A stretch of DNA of 5,228 nucleotides from an uncultured Actinomycetes bacterium (GCA_937926105.1 CALANS010000041.1:1-5228), one strand, 5' to 3'; numbered from the stretch's first letter, positions 1-5,228 are shown. The notes: generated by a model from the letters alone, not told the origin. Numbers and translations are program-made.

Positions 1-72
1 GTTCCATCGGCACGCCTGGGTGGCCGCCACTTCGCGCGGAAGGCAGGTGTGACGCCATTCGCGGCAGGGCCG
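1..72. other. Left-edge stretch without a supported gene
   Basis: This short stretch lies downstream of the gluconokinase stop. On the plus strand a frame open from the window edge closes with TGA at 50-52, after about 16 codons. On the minus strand an ATG at 58-56 stays open to the edge but has no Shine-Dalgarno sequence. Either could be the end or start of a neighbouring gene, and neither fragment is long enough to recognise. I see no terminator with a U-tract for the leftward operon. Confidence 0.3.
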
Positions 73-645
73 TCAGTGCGAGGGACGGTGCTCGGTCGGC
101 AGCGCGTCAAGCGCCCGTTCAAGGACGACCGGGATCGGCGCGTCGATATCGACTGTGGTGCCGGACTCGTCCGGTTCCAGCGGCTCCAGGGTCGCCAACT
201 GCGAGTCCAGCAGACTGACCGGCATGAAGTGGCCGCGGCGGCGTCCGAGATAGCGCAGGAGCACGTCGCGCGGACCGTCGAGCAGCAGGAAGAACGCCCC
301 GGGAGCCTGCGACGCGATGGCGTCGCGGTAGCTGCGGCGCAGCGCCGAGCATGCGACCACCAGGCCGGACTCCCGGGCATCGTGCAGTCGACGGCCGACC
401 GCAGCGAGCCACGGCCAACGGTCGCTGTCGGTGAGCGCGACGCCCGCGGACATCTTGGCGACGTTCGCAGCAGGGTGCAGCGAATCGCCGTCGATGAAGG
501 GCACTCCGAGCTCGGTCGCAAGCGCGGCGCCGATGGTGGATTTGCCGGACCCCGACACACCCATCACGACAATGGCGGGAGCGCCGGCCGGTCGTCCCGA
601 TGACATTCTGTCGCGGGTCGCATCTGAAGTCACCCGATCACTCAC
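73..645 (-). CDS. gntK: Gluconokinase (carbohydrate kinase, GntK type)
   Basis: This enzyme phosphorylates D-gluconate with ATP to 6-phospho-D-gluconate in the cytoplasm, feeding the pentose phosphate or Entner-Doudoroff route. At 190 residues it is close to the usual 165-190 of the family. The Walker A P-loop GVSGSGKST is at residues 29-37. The family signature DGDSLHP (52-58) with [14 protein letters not shown] follows, then [10 protein letters not shown] (99-108) and the lid-region [20 protein letters not shown] (138-157). All are typical of thermoresistant-type gluconokinases. The GTG start at 645 overlaps the stop of the upstream dehydratase by 4 bases (GTGA), which suggests translational coupling. 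No clear Shine-Dalgarno sequence precedes it. An ATG at 606 would give a 177-residue protein starting closer to the P-loop and is a possible alternative. The product family is certain; the start is less so. Confidence 0.93.
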   Translation of the reverse strand: MSDRVTSDATRDRMSSGRPAGAPAIVVMGVSGSGKSTIGAALATELGVPFIDGDSLHPAANVAKMSAGVALTDSDRWPWLAAVGRRLHDARESGLVVACSALRRSYRDAIASQAPGAFFLLLDGPRDVLLRYLGRRRGHFMPVSLLDSQLATLEPLEPDESGTTVDIDAPIPVVLERALDALPTEHRPSH

Positions 646-1907
646 CAGTCGTGCATCGAGCCGTCGAGCAACCGGTTCACCGGAAGGTAGGCCGGCCGGA
701 ACGATGTGGCCGCTGCCGCCTGGTCGTCGTACTCGACGCCAAGGCCGGGTGACTCACCCGCGCGCAAAAGACCGTCCCGGAAGGAGTAGTCGGCGTGGAA
801 GACTTCTTGTGTCGCGGCGCTGTGCTGCATGTACTCCTGGATGCCGAAGTTCGGGATCGCGATGCCGAGGTGAATTCCGGCTGCGAGCCCGACCGGGGAG
901 ATGTCGGTGGGGCCGTGCATGCCGGACTTAATTTGATACACCCCCGCGTAGTCGAAGATCCGCCGCAAGCCGGTGATACCTCCGGCATGGGTGATCGACG
1001 ACCGGGCGTAGTCGATTAGCTGCTCTTCGAACAGTGTGCGGTAGTCCCAGATCGTGTTGAACACCTCGCCGATGGCCAGGGGTGTGGTCGTGTGCTCGCG
1101 AACCCGACGCAACACCGCCTGGTTCTCCGCGGGCGTGACGTCCTCCAGCCAGAACAGGTCGTACGGCTCGAGACTCTTGCCGAGCTTCGCCGCCTGGATC
1201 GGCGTGAGGCGATGGTGGACATCGTGCAACAGTGGCAGCTCCGGGCCGAACTCGTGGCGTACTGCCTCGAACACCTCCGGAACCCGCCGCAGATAGGCGC
1301 GCGTGTCCCAGGTCTCCTCCACCGGCAACGCACTGCGGCGTGCCGGCTCGTAGTCGTATCTCGCATCGCTTCCCGTCGCGGCACCCGTCATTGAGTTCGC
1401 GCTGGAAGCCACTCCGTAGACCGATGGCAGACCAGGAATGCCGGTCTGGATCCGGATGGCGTGGTAGCCCTCATCCAGGTGCATTCGGATCGAGTCGAAT
1501 AGTTCCGGCAGGTCTACGCCCGATGCGTGACCGTATGCCAGCAGCCCCTGTCGGCTTCGACCACCGAGCAACTGGTAGAGCGGCAGTCCGGCGGCTTTGC
1601 CTTTGATATCCCACAGCGCTGTGTCGACAGCCGCAATCGCCGCCATCGTTACCGGCCCACGTCGCCAGTATGCGCCCCGGTACAGGTACTGCCAGGTGTC
1701 CTCGATCGCGTGCGCATCACGCCCGACCAACAGAGCGGCGACATGCTCGGACAGGTAGGCGGCCACCGCGAGCTCGCGGCCGTTGAGTGTCGCGTCGCCG
1801 AGTCCGGTCACGCCGTCATCGGTACTCAAACGGAGTGTGACGAAGTTCCGGCCAGGACTCGACACCAGCACCTCAACCTTCGAGATTCTCACTTCTCCGC
1901 CTTCCAT
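642..1907 (-). CDS. manD: RspA/ManD-type sugar-acid dehydratase (D-mannonate and/or D-gluconate)
   Basis: This is an enolase-superfamily enzyme that removes water from an aldonate to give 2-keto-3-deoxy-D-gluconate in the cytoplasm, using Mg2+. The N-terminal capping domain (about 6-130) is followed by the barrel. Residues expected from the Novosphingobium ManD structure appear in order: R152 and Y164 (base pair), D229, E255 and E281 (metal ligands), H231 (acid), H331 in HGPTD, E358 in GIQEYM, and a terminal W421. Overall it resembles E. coli RspA. Position 333 is Pro, where high-efficiency ManDs carry Ala. From recalled literature, Pro marks low-efficiency mannonate or gluconate dehydratases, so the substrate is open. 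A Ser/Ala/Gly-rich insertion of roughly 13-14 residues follows Y164. The ATG at 1907 has no Shine-Dalgarno sequence. A GTG at 1892 begins [10 protein letters not shown], closer to family N-termini, and is preceded by a purine-rich GGCGGAGAA, so a 416-residue product is plausible. It is the first clear gene of the leftward operon with gluconokinase. Confidence 0.93.
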   Translation of the reverse strand: MEGGEVRISKVEVLVSSPGRNFVTLRLSTDDGVTGLGDATLNGRELAVAAYLSEHVAALLVGRDAHAIEDTWQYLYRGAYWRRGPVTMAAIAAVDTALWDIKGKAAGLPLYQLLGGRSRQGLLAYGHASGVDLPELFDSIRMHLDEGYHAIRIQTGIPGLPSVYGVASSANSMTGAATGSDARYDYEPARRSALPVEETWDTRAYLRRVPEVFEAVRHEFGPELPLLHDVHHRLTPIQAAKLGKSLEPYDLFWLEDVTPAENQAVLRRVREHTTTPLAIGEVFNTIWDYRTLFEEQLIDYARSSITHAGGITGLRRIFDYAGVYQIKSGMHGPTDISPVGLAAGIHLGIAIPNFGIQEYMQHSAATQEVFHADYSFRDGLLRAGESPGLGVEYDDQAAAATSFRPAYLPVNRLLDGSMHDW

Positions 1908-2049
1908 CGCTGACTCGAGCCGCGTGCACGGACCGCTCCTGCGTACCTACAAGATCTTCCGCTGTGACCATGCCGGGCACCGCCACCGGGCGTTCCGAGC
2001 GACTCGCACGCCGAATTCGCGTTACGAATTTTTTGCCCCTGGCGATCAT
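1873..2049 (-). CDS. Possible 58-residue leader or small protein upstream of the dehydratase
   Basis: A small ORF starts with ATG at 2049-2047 and ends with TGA at 1875-1873, giving 58 Arg-rich residues (starting [14 protein letters not shown]). The start is preceded by a perfect AGGAGG at 2064-2059 with 9-nt spacing, the best leftward ribosome-binding site in this region. Its end overlaps both candidate starts of the dehydratase in another frame, so it could couple translation into a gene that lacks a good site of its own. Against it: third-position G+C looks lower than in the certain genes here, I recognise no domain, and a palindromic operator candidate lies inside it. It may be a translated leader, a real small protein, or chance. 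I do not recognise a function. Confidence 0.3.
   Translation of the reverse strand: MIARGKKFVTRIRRASRSERPVAVPGMVTAEDLVGTQERSVHAARVSDGRRRSENLEG
2014..2030. promoter_or_regulatory. Candidate operator for the FadR-type GntR regulator
   Basis: A 17-bp palindrome has 6-bp arms AATTCG (2014-2019) and CGAATT (2025-2030) around a 5-nt centre. Its core TCGCGTTACGA (2017-2027) matches the known FadR-subfamily consensus TnGTnnnACnA at all but one position. The AATT ends and 17-bp length resemble operators of PdhR/LldR-type regulators. It sits between the divergent genes, next to a gene for a regulator of exactly this subfamily, so autoregulation and control of the dehydratase operon are the natural inference. 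Binding itself is not shown by the sequence. Confidence 0.5.
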
Positions 2050-2058
2050 GCAGTCCTA

Positions 2059-2064
2059 CCTCCT
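2059..2064 (-). promoter_or_regulatory. Strong leftward Shine-Dalgarno sequence (AGGAGG)
   Basis: The minus strand reads AGGAGG here, 9 nt before the ATG at 2049. It sits at one edge of the short palindrome TCCTC-T-GAGGA (2061-2071), which could partly mask it in RNA. It supports translation starting at the small ORF rather than directly at the dehydratase start. Confidence 0.4.
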
Positions 2065-2081
2065 CTGAGGAAACTTACTCC

Positions 2082-2110
2082 TTGACGCAGGTCATTCCAA
2101 TTGCAATACT
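2082..2110 (+). promoter_or_regulatory. Predicted promoter of the GntR regulator
   Basis: The -35 is TTGACG (2082-2087, 5 of 6 matches to TTGACA). After a 17-bp spacer the -10 is AATACT (2105-2110, 4 of 6 matches to TATAAT), preceded by TG at 2102-2103 as in extended -10 promoters. Transcription would begin near 2116-2118. This makes TTG 2082 untenable as the regulator's start codon and favours GTG 2166. It is a sequence match only. Confidence 0.55.
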
Positions 2111-2123
2111 CTCGATGCGTCAA
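2094..2123 (-). promoter_or_regulatory. Possible leftward promoter overlapping the regulator promoter
   Basis: On the minus strand TTGACG (2123-2118) is followed, after 18 bp, by TGGAAT (2099-2094, 4 of 6 matches to TATAAT). Transcription would start near 2087 and run about 38 nt to the small ORF's ATG, through its AGGAGG. It covers the same DNA as the rightward promoter, so the two could not be occupied together. The -10 is weak. An alternative reading is TTGGAA (2100-2095), a 17-bp spacer and TAAGTT (2077-2072). Confidence 0.3.
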
Positions 2124-2165
2124 GTGGACCGACCTCTTTCGGACAGTAGATGGGATGGAACGCCC

Positions 2166-2933
2166 GTGACGACCCACCACTCGGCCGCCGCTCTCGCGAT
2201 GCAGTTGATCCGTGAGCGCATCGAGCGGCGCGAGTTCGCGCCGAACTCACGGCTGCCGCGGGAGACCGAACTTGCGGCCGAATTGGGCGTGTCCCGCAAC
2301 GCGTTACGGGAGGGCATCCGCGCACTCGAGATCGTGGGGGTGCTGCGTAGCAGGCACGGCTCCGGTACATACGTGACGGCGCTCGAGCCGGAGGACCTGC
2401 TCGGTGGATTCGCGTACAGCAACGCCCTGTTGGACATCCGCTCCGCGATCGATCTCGCCGAATTCCGTCGCGTCACCGAACCGGCGGCGTGCGAGTTCGC
2501 CTGCGACCGGGCGACTGCAGAGCAGAAGGTGCGCATCCGGTCCCTGCACGAGCAGATGCAGCAGGTGACCGATCCGGAGGAATACGCGCGGCTCGACCCC
2601 GAATTTCACCACGAGATCGTCAAAGCGAGCGGGAACGCCGTGCTCATCGCCGTGGCGGGGGGCTTGACCAACGGGCCCGCCTGGACATCGATGTGGCGAG
2701 CCGTGACCAGGGACTTCGTTCCGGAAAGGACCCGAACTGAGCACGAAAACCTGGTGCGGGCCATCGAGACCGGGGACCGGGAGCTTGCGCGAGCCACCAG
2801 CAACGCCCATATCGCCGCAGCGCAGGCGCAGATCGCCTCGGTGCTCGGCGCAATGGAGCCCGGGACCTCGCGACCATCAGCCGATACAGGTGCCGCCGTC
2901 GATCCGGATGTTGCCGCTGCACCGCCCACTTGA
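2166..2933 (+). CDS. GntR-family transcriptional regulator, FadR subfamily (FCD domain)
   Basis: This is a DNA-binding regulator that probably responds to a sugar acid or related carboxylate and controls the flanking operons. Numbering from GTG 2166, the winged helix-turn-helix spans about residues 7-70. It includes LPRETELAAELGVSRNALREG (recognition-helix region), then LRSRHGSGTYV as the wing. The all-helical FCD domain follows (about 90-227). Its four usual metal or ligand-binding positions are present: D144 and H148 in DPEFHH, H193 in TEHENL and H215 in NAHIAA. A roughly 25-residue Pro/Ala/Asp-rich tail follows. The reading frame is open back to TTG 2082 and ATG 2115, but a promoter-like sequence covers these. 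GTG 2166 has GGGATGGAA a few bases upstream and gives the usual 255-residue length. A leaderless start at ATG 2115 (272 residues) is not excluded. The effector cannot be read from the sequence. Confidence 0.9.
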   Translation: MTTHHSAAALAMQLIRERIERREFAPNSRLPRETELAAELGVSRNALREGIRALEIVGVLRSRHGSGTYVTALEPEDLLGGFAYSNALLDIRSAIDLAEFRRVTEPAACEFACDRATAEQKVRIRSLHEQMQQVTDPEEYARLDPEFHHEIVKASGNAVLIAVAGGLTNGPAWTSMWRAVTRDFVPERTRTEHENLVRAIETGDRELARATSNAHIAAAQAQIASVLGAMEPGTSRPSADTGAAVDPDVAAAPPT

Positions 2934-3041
2934 GAGGCGCCGTCGCCCTCCCATGACCACCGGCTCCCCGGAAGCCGGGACCGATCATCCAGTGATTCGA
3001 GGTTTCGGGGTCGCCTCGAGCATCAGCAGTGAAGGAGTGTC
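2934..3041 (+). promoter_or_regulatory. Regulator-to-binding-protein spacer with two hairpins and an RBS
   Basis: This 108-nt gap contains a 6-bp stem CCGGCT/AGCCGG (2960-2965 with 2973-2978) and a 6-bp stem TCGAGG/CCTCGA (2997-3002 with 3014-3019, 11-nt loop). Neither is followed by a U-tract, so a simple intrinsic terminator is not supported. I find no convincing promoter, so the binding protein may be co-transcribed with the regulator. AAGGAG at 3032-3037 is the Shine-Dalgarno sequence for ATG 3042. Confidence 0.45.
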
Positions 3042-4355
3042 ATGTCTCGACACGTGCGATCGACGGTCGTCGCGGCCATAGTGTCAGCCGCGGCGATCGT
3101 CCTTGCCGCCTGTGGTTCCAGTACCGCTCCGGCAAGGGACGAGCCCGGTTCCAGCGGCAGTTCCGATGCGTCGTCGGCCCAGGGAGCAGGCGGCGACGTA
3201 GAGGTCTTCACCTACTGGACCTCGGGAGGTGAGAAGGCCGGGCTGGACGGGCTGGTGAAGGAATTCGGTACGCAATGCCCCGACTACCACTTCACCACAG
3301 CCGTGGTAGCAGGAGGTGCCGGCGCGAATGCCAATGCGGTACTCGCGTCACGGCTACAGCAGAACGATCCGCCGTCCACCTTCCAGGTGCATGCCGGTGC
3401 AGAAAGCTTGAGCTACGTGGCCGCCGGGCAGGTCCAGGACCTGACTGCGCAATACAAGCAATGGGGACTGACGGATGCGTTCCCGAAGAGTCTGATCGAC
3501 AACATGTCGGTGGACGGCAAGATCTATTCGGTGCCGGCCAATATCCACCGGATCATGATGTGGTCCAACACATCGGTTCTCGGCAAGGCGGGTATCACCG
3601 GCCAGCCGAAGACGATCGACGATCTGTTGGCAAACCTGCAGAAGTTGCGCGACAGTGGTATCCAATCGCCGCTCGCGATCGGCCGGGACTGGACACAGTC
3701 GGACTTGATGGAGCCGGTGCTACTGTCCGTCCTGGGCGGTGACGCATACGACGCGCTATGGAAGTCGGGTGACGGTTGGAGTTCGCCCAAGGTCGCCGAA
3801 GCACTGGAGAAGTACAAGAAGCTGCTGTCGTTCACCAACGGCGACCGAGACAGCCTCGATTGGACGGACGCGGAACGGCTGCTCGTCCAGGGAGACGCGG
3901 CATACCAGGTCATGGGCGACTGGATGGCCGGAGAAATGGACAGCGCCAAGTTCACCGATTACGCCTACCAGGCGTTCCCGGGTACCGAGGACTACTACAT
4001 GTGGCTCGCGGACTCGTTCACGTTGCCGACTGGCATCGCCAATGTCAAGGGAGCCGAATGTTGGCTCAAGGTGGTCGGTAGCCCCGAGGGTCAGAAGGCG
4101 TTCAACACGAAGAAGGGCTCGATCCCCGCGCGGGTCGATGCGGACCCCGCCGACTACCCGGCTTACCAGCAGTCGGCCATGGCGGACTTCAAGAAACTCA
4201 CGATGGTACCGTCCTGCGCGCACGGATCGGCGTGCACGCTCGGTCAGGCGGGAGCCGTCAACTCGGCGCTGGGCAAATTCTCCGGCGACGGTGACCTGGC
4301 GAGCCTGCAAAAGGCACTGGGCGACGCGATCGCCAAAAATGCGGTGAAGCTCTAG
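3042..4355 (+). CDS. Lipoprotein sugar-binding protein of an ABC importer (family 1, glucose/galactose-like)
   Basis: This 437-residue protein is the extracytoplasmic solute receptor of a CUT1-type sugar importer, anchored outside the membrane. Residues 1-24 form a lipoprotein signal peptide: basic start, hydrophobic core and lipobox LAAC with lipidated Cys24. A Gly/Ser-rich linker runs to about 50. The mature part closely follows the Thermus glucose/galactose-binding protein: VFTYWTSGGE (55-64), AGGAGANANAV (90-100), FQVHAG (114-119), VPANIHR (164-170), LAIGRDWTQ (211-219), MGDWMAG (291-297), LADSF (322-326), KKGSIPAR (357-364) and the His of SCAHGS (391-396). Q115, H117, D324, K357/K358 and H394 correspond to recalled sugar-contacting positions, so a neutral hexose or short sugar is the best guess. 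This contrasts with the sugar-acid enzymes on the left. C392 and C397, and possibly C79 and C340, could form disulfides. The start has AAGGAG upstream. Family is secure; the ligand is inferred. Confidence 0.93.
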   Translation: MSRHVRSTVVAAIVSAAAIVLAACGSSTAPARDEPGSSGSSDASSAQGAGGDVEVFTYWTSGGEKAGLDGLVKEFGTQCPDYHFTTAVVAGGAGANANAVLASRLQQNDPPSTFQVHAGAESLSYVAAGQVQDLTAQYKQWGLTDAFPKSLIDNMSVDGKIYSVPANIHRIMMWSNTSVLGKAGITGQPKTIDDLLANLQKLRDSGIQSPLAIGRDWTQSDLMEPVLLSVLGGDAYDALWKSGDGWSSPKVAEALEKYKKLLSFTNGDRDSLDWTDAERLLVQGDAAYQVMGDWMAGEMDSAKFTDYAYQAFPGTEDYYMWLADSFTLPTGIANVKGAECWLKVVGSPEGQKAFNTKKGSIPARVDADPADYPAYQQSAMADFKKLTMVPSCAHGSACTLGQAGAVNSALGKFSGDGDLASLQKALGDAIAKNAVKL

Positions 4356-4361
4356 ACCTGG

Positions 4362-4403
4362 GCGGCATCCGCGACCGGTGCAGCACCTGATCGCGGATGC
4401 CGC
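4362..4403 (+). terminator. Strong intercistronic stem-loop (13-bp perfect stem), no U-tract
   Basis: GCGGCATCCGCGA (4362-4374) pairs perfectly with TCGCGGATGCCGC (4391-4403). The 16-nt loop itself contains GGTG-CAG-CACC (4377-4387), so the hairpin extends further. It begins 7 nt after the binding-protein stop. No run of T follows, so full intrinsic termination is unlikely. A partial terminator or a 3'-end RNA stabiliser that keeps the binding protein more abundant than the permeases is the usual role for such elements, for example after malE. The role here is inferred; the pairing is seen directly. Confidence 0.7.
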
Positions 4404-4408
4404 TCTCG

Positions 4409-4435
4409 TCATGCCGGTCGATGACCGCCACATGA
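4409..4435 (+). repeat. Second nested hairpin before the permease
   Basis: An outer pair TCATG/CATGA (4409-4413 with 4431-4435) encloses an inner pair CGGTC/GACCG (4415-4419 with 4423-4427) with a GAT loop. It follows the 13-bp hairpin by 5 nt and ends 28 nt before the permease Shine-Dalgarno sequence. It could add to the RNA barrier or be a protein-binding palindrome. The stems are short and partly imperfect. Confidence 0.35.
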
Positions 4436-4463
4436 TTCGTCTCATCCATCACGCTGACCGATC

Positions 4464-4473
4464 GAGGAGAGGA
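4464..4473 (+). promoter_or_regulatory. Shine-Dalgarno sequence of the permease
   Basis: GAGGAGAGGA immediately precedes ATG 4474, with GAGGAG ending 4 nt before it. This purine-rich site fixes the start of a gene that runs off the window. Confidence 0.7.
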
Positions 4474-5228
4474 ATGAAACTCCTTCACCGACCGAAGACA
4501 CAGGGCTTCCTCATGTTGCTCCCGTCGCTGTTCCTCGTTGCGGTATTCGTCTATTGGATGCTCGGAGTGAACGCGAAGATCTCGCTGACCGACCGGCATT
4601 CGATGCAGCCTGCCACCGGCTTCGTCGGCGTGGACAACTACACGCAGCTCTTCACGGATGACGACGGCCGATTCGTCCACAGCATCACGAACCTGGGCGT
4701 GTTCGTCGTCGTGTTCGTGGCGGGCACCATGCTCATGGGTTTCTTGTGGGCATTCCTGCTGGACCGAGGGCTGAAAGGTGAGGCGTTCTTCCGCACCATC
4801 TACATCTTCCCGTTCGCAATCTCGTTCATCGCCGCCGGCGTCGCCTGGCGGTGGATCCTCAATGGCGCAACAGGTGACGCGGCTGGAGGCATCAACCTGA
4901 TTCTGCAGTCGCTGCACCTGGGCGCGTTGGAGAACAGGTGGTTCCTCGACCCCGACTGGGGCATGGCCGCGGTGGCCATTCCGGCGATCTGGCAGATGTC
5001 CGGATACGTGATGGCGCTGTTTCTCGCCGGATTCCGCGGAATACCCAAGGAACTGCGGGAAGCCGCCTACGTCGACGGCGCGACCACCCGGCAGATGTAT
5101 CGCCACGTTATCTTTCCGCAGCTGTCACCGGCGGCGCTGTCCGCTCTGGTCGTCGTCACCATGATCGGGGTGAAGGTCTTCGATCTGATCATGTCCATGA
5201 CGGGGACCTCTTACCTCAGTGAGGTCCC
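4474..5228 (+). CDS. ABC sugar-importer permease, MalF/UgpA-like (3'-truncated by window)
   Basis: This is an inner-membrane subunit of the importer served by the preceding binding protein. About 251 residues are visible of an expected 290-310, and the frame stays open to the right edge. Hydrophobic membrane segments are seen at roughly residues 11-31, 74-96, 107-129, 164-185 and 220-240. The cytoplasmic EAA loop that docks on the ATPase is present: EAAYVDGATTRQMYRHVIFP, with E196-A198, G202 and P215 at the conserved spacing. VGVDNYTQLF (51-60) and SGYVMALFLAGFRGIPKEL (176-194) are typical of the MalF/UgpA side of CUT1 systems. A MalG-like partner is expected just beyond the window, and perhaps the ATPase. 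Sugar specificity cannot be read from a permease. Confidence 0.93.
   Translation, partial: MKLLHRPKTQGFLMLLPSLFLVAVFVYWMLGVNAKISLTDRHSMQPATGFVGVDNYTQLFTDDDGRFVHSITNLGVFVVVFVAGTMLMGFLWAFLLDRGLKGEAFFRTIYIFPFAISFIAAGVAWRWILNGATGDAAGGINLILQSLHLGALENRWFLDPDWGMAAVAIPAIWQMSGYVMALFLAGFRGIPKELREAAYVDGATTRQMYRHVIFPQLSPAALSALVVVTMIGVKVFDLIMSMTGTSYLSEV

Larger units (their letters stand above)
2081..2124. repeat. Perfect 9-bp inverted repeat, CTTGACGCA / TGCGTCAAG
   Basis: The arms are CTTGACGCA at 2081-2089 and TGCGTCAAG at 2116-2124, separated by 26 nt with no mismatch. Each arm presents TTGACG, a near-consensus -35 hexamer, one reading right and one reading left. The arms also fall at the -35 and near the predicted start point of the rightward promoter, as expected for paired regulator sites. 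A shorter inverted repeat, TGAC-GCAG-GTCA (2083-2094), overlaps the left arm. Confidence 0.6.

Noticed and set aside
20..44. GTGGC-C-GCCAC palindrome and nearby CTTC/GAAG repeat as a terminator for the leftward operon
   Set aside because: The loop is too short for a hairpin, the other stem is only 4 bp, and there is no U-tract. This level of pairing is expected by chance in high-G+C DNA.
49..603. 184-codon plus-strand frame opposite gluconokinase
   Set aside because: Gluconokinase motifs fill the minus strand. The plus-strand translation is compositionally biased and has no RBS.
2304..2810. 168-codon minus-strand frame opposite the GntR regulator
   Set aside because: It is antisense to a complete winged-helix plus FCD protein, with no RBS and no recognisable domain.
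2960..2978. Hairpin after the regulator as an intrinsic terminator
   Set aside because: The stem is only 6 bp and no T-run follows. Termination between the regulator and the binding protein is not supported.
3756..4445. 229-codon minus-strand frame opposite the binding protein
   Set aside because: The plus-strand binding protein is unambiguous over the whole stretch. The antisense product is Arg-rich and unrecognisable.
4258..5106. Long minus-strand open frame (282 codons) opposite the binding-protein end and permease
   Set aside because: It runs antisense to a permease with clear membrane segments and an EAA motif, reads through the intercistronic hairpin, has a low-complexity charged translation, and shows no domain. 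It is a typical high-G+C shadow frame.
1..5228. Defence system, CRISPR, toxin-antitoxin, integrase or transposase content
   Set aside because: No such domain, direct-repeat array or terminal inverted repeat is visible. All clear genes belong to sugar uptake, sugar-acid metabolism and its regulation.

Overview
This is a high-G+C window whose codon use, sparse A/T-rich promoters, GTG starts and lipoprotein-type sugar-binding protein suggest an actinomycete, perhaps Rhodococcus or a related Mycobacteriales genus. That taxon guess is inference. It reads as a carbohydrate uptake and sugar-acid catabolism locus built around a divergent control region. I see no rRNA, tRNA, CRISPR array, insertion sequence, phage gene or other mobile element.

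Layout. Positions 1-72 hold no gene I can support. On the minus strand, an RspA/ManD-type sugar-acid dehydratase of the enolase superfamily (642-1907) is followed by gluconokinase (73-645). The two overlap by 4 bases (GTGA), so they are probably one translationally coupled operon. Positions 1908-2165 form the control region. It holds a 17-bp palindrome resembling a FadR-type GntR operator, a perfect 9-bp inverted repeat whose arms each carry TTGACG, and a possible small leftward ORF with a strong Shine-Dalgarno sequence. Rightward come a GntR regulator of the FadR/FCD subfamily (about 2166-2933), a lipoprotein sugar-binding protein of an ABC importer (3042-4355), and a MalF-like permease cut by the right edge (4474-5228). 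A 13-bp perfect stem-loop lies between the last two.

How the parts may work together (inference). The binding protein and permease import a sugar. The binding protein resembles the glucose/galactose-binding family of Thermus. The second permease is presumably beyond the right edge, and the ATPase may be there too or elsewhere. The dehydratase turns an aldonate (D-mannonate and/or D-gluconate) into 2-keto-3-deoxy-D-gluconate, and gluconokinase turns D-gluconate into 6-phosphogluconate. The GntR protein probably senses a carboxylated intermediate through its FCD domain and controls both directions from the shared intergenic region.

Nothing here proves a previously undescribed system. The most useful leads are the control-region architecture, the hint from one active-site position that the dehydratase is a low-efficiency ManD or a gluconate dehydratase coupled to a kinase for the same substrate, the mismatch between a neutral-sugar importer and sugar-acid enzymes, and the strong intercistronic hairpin.
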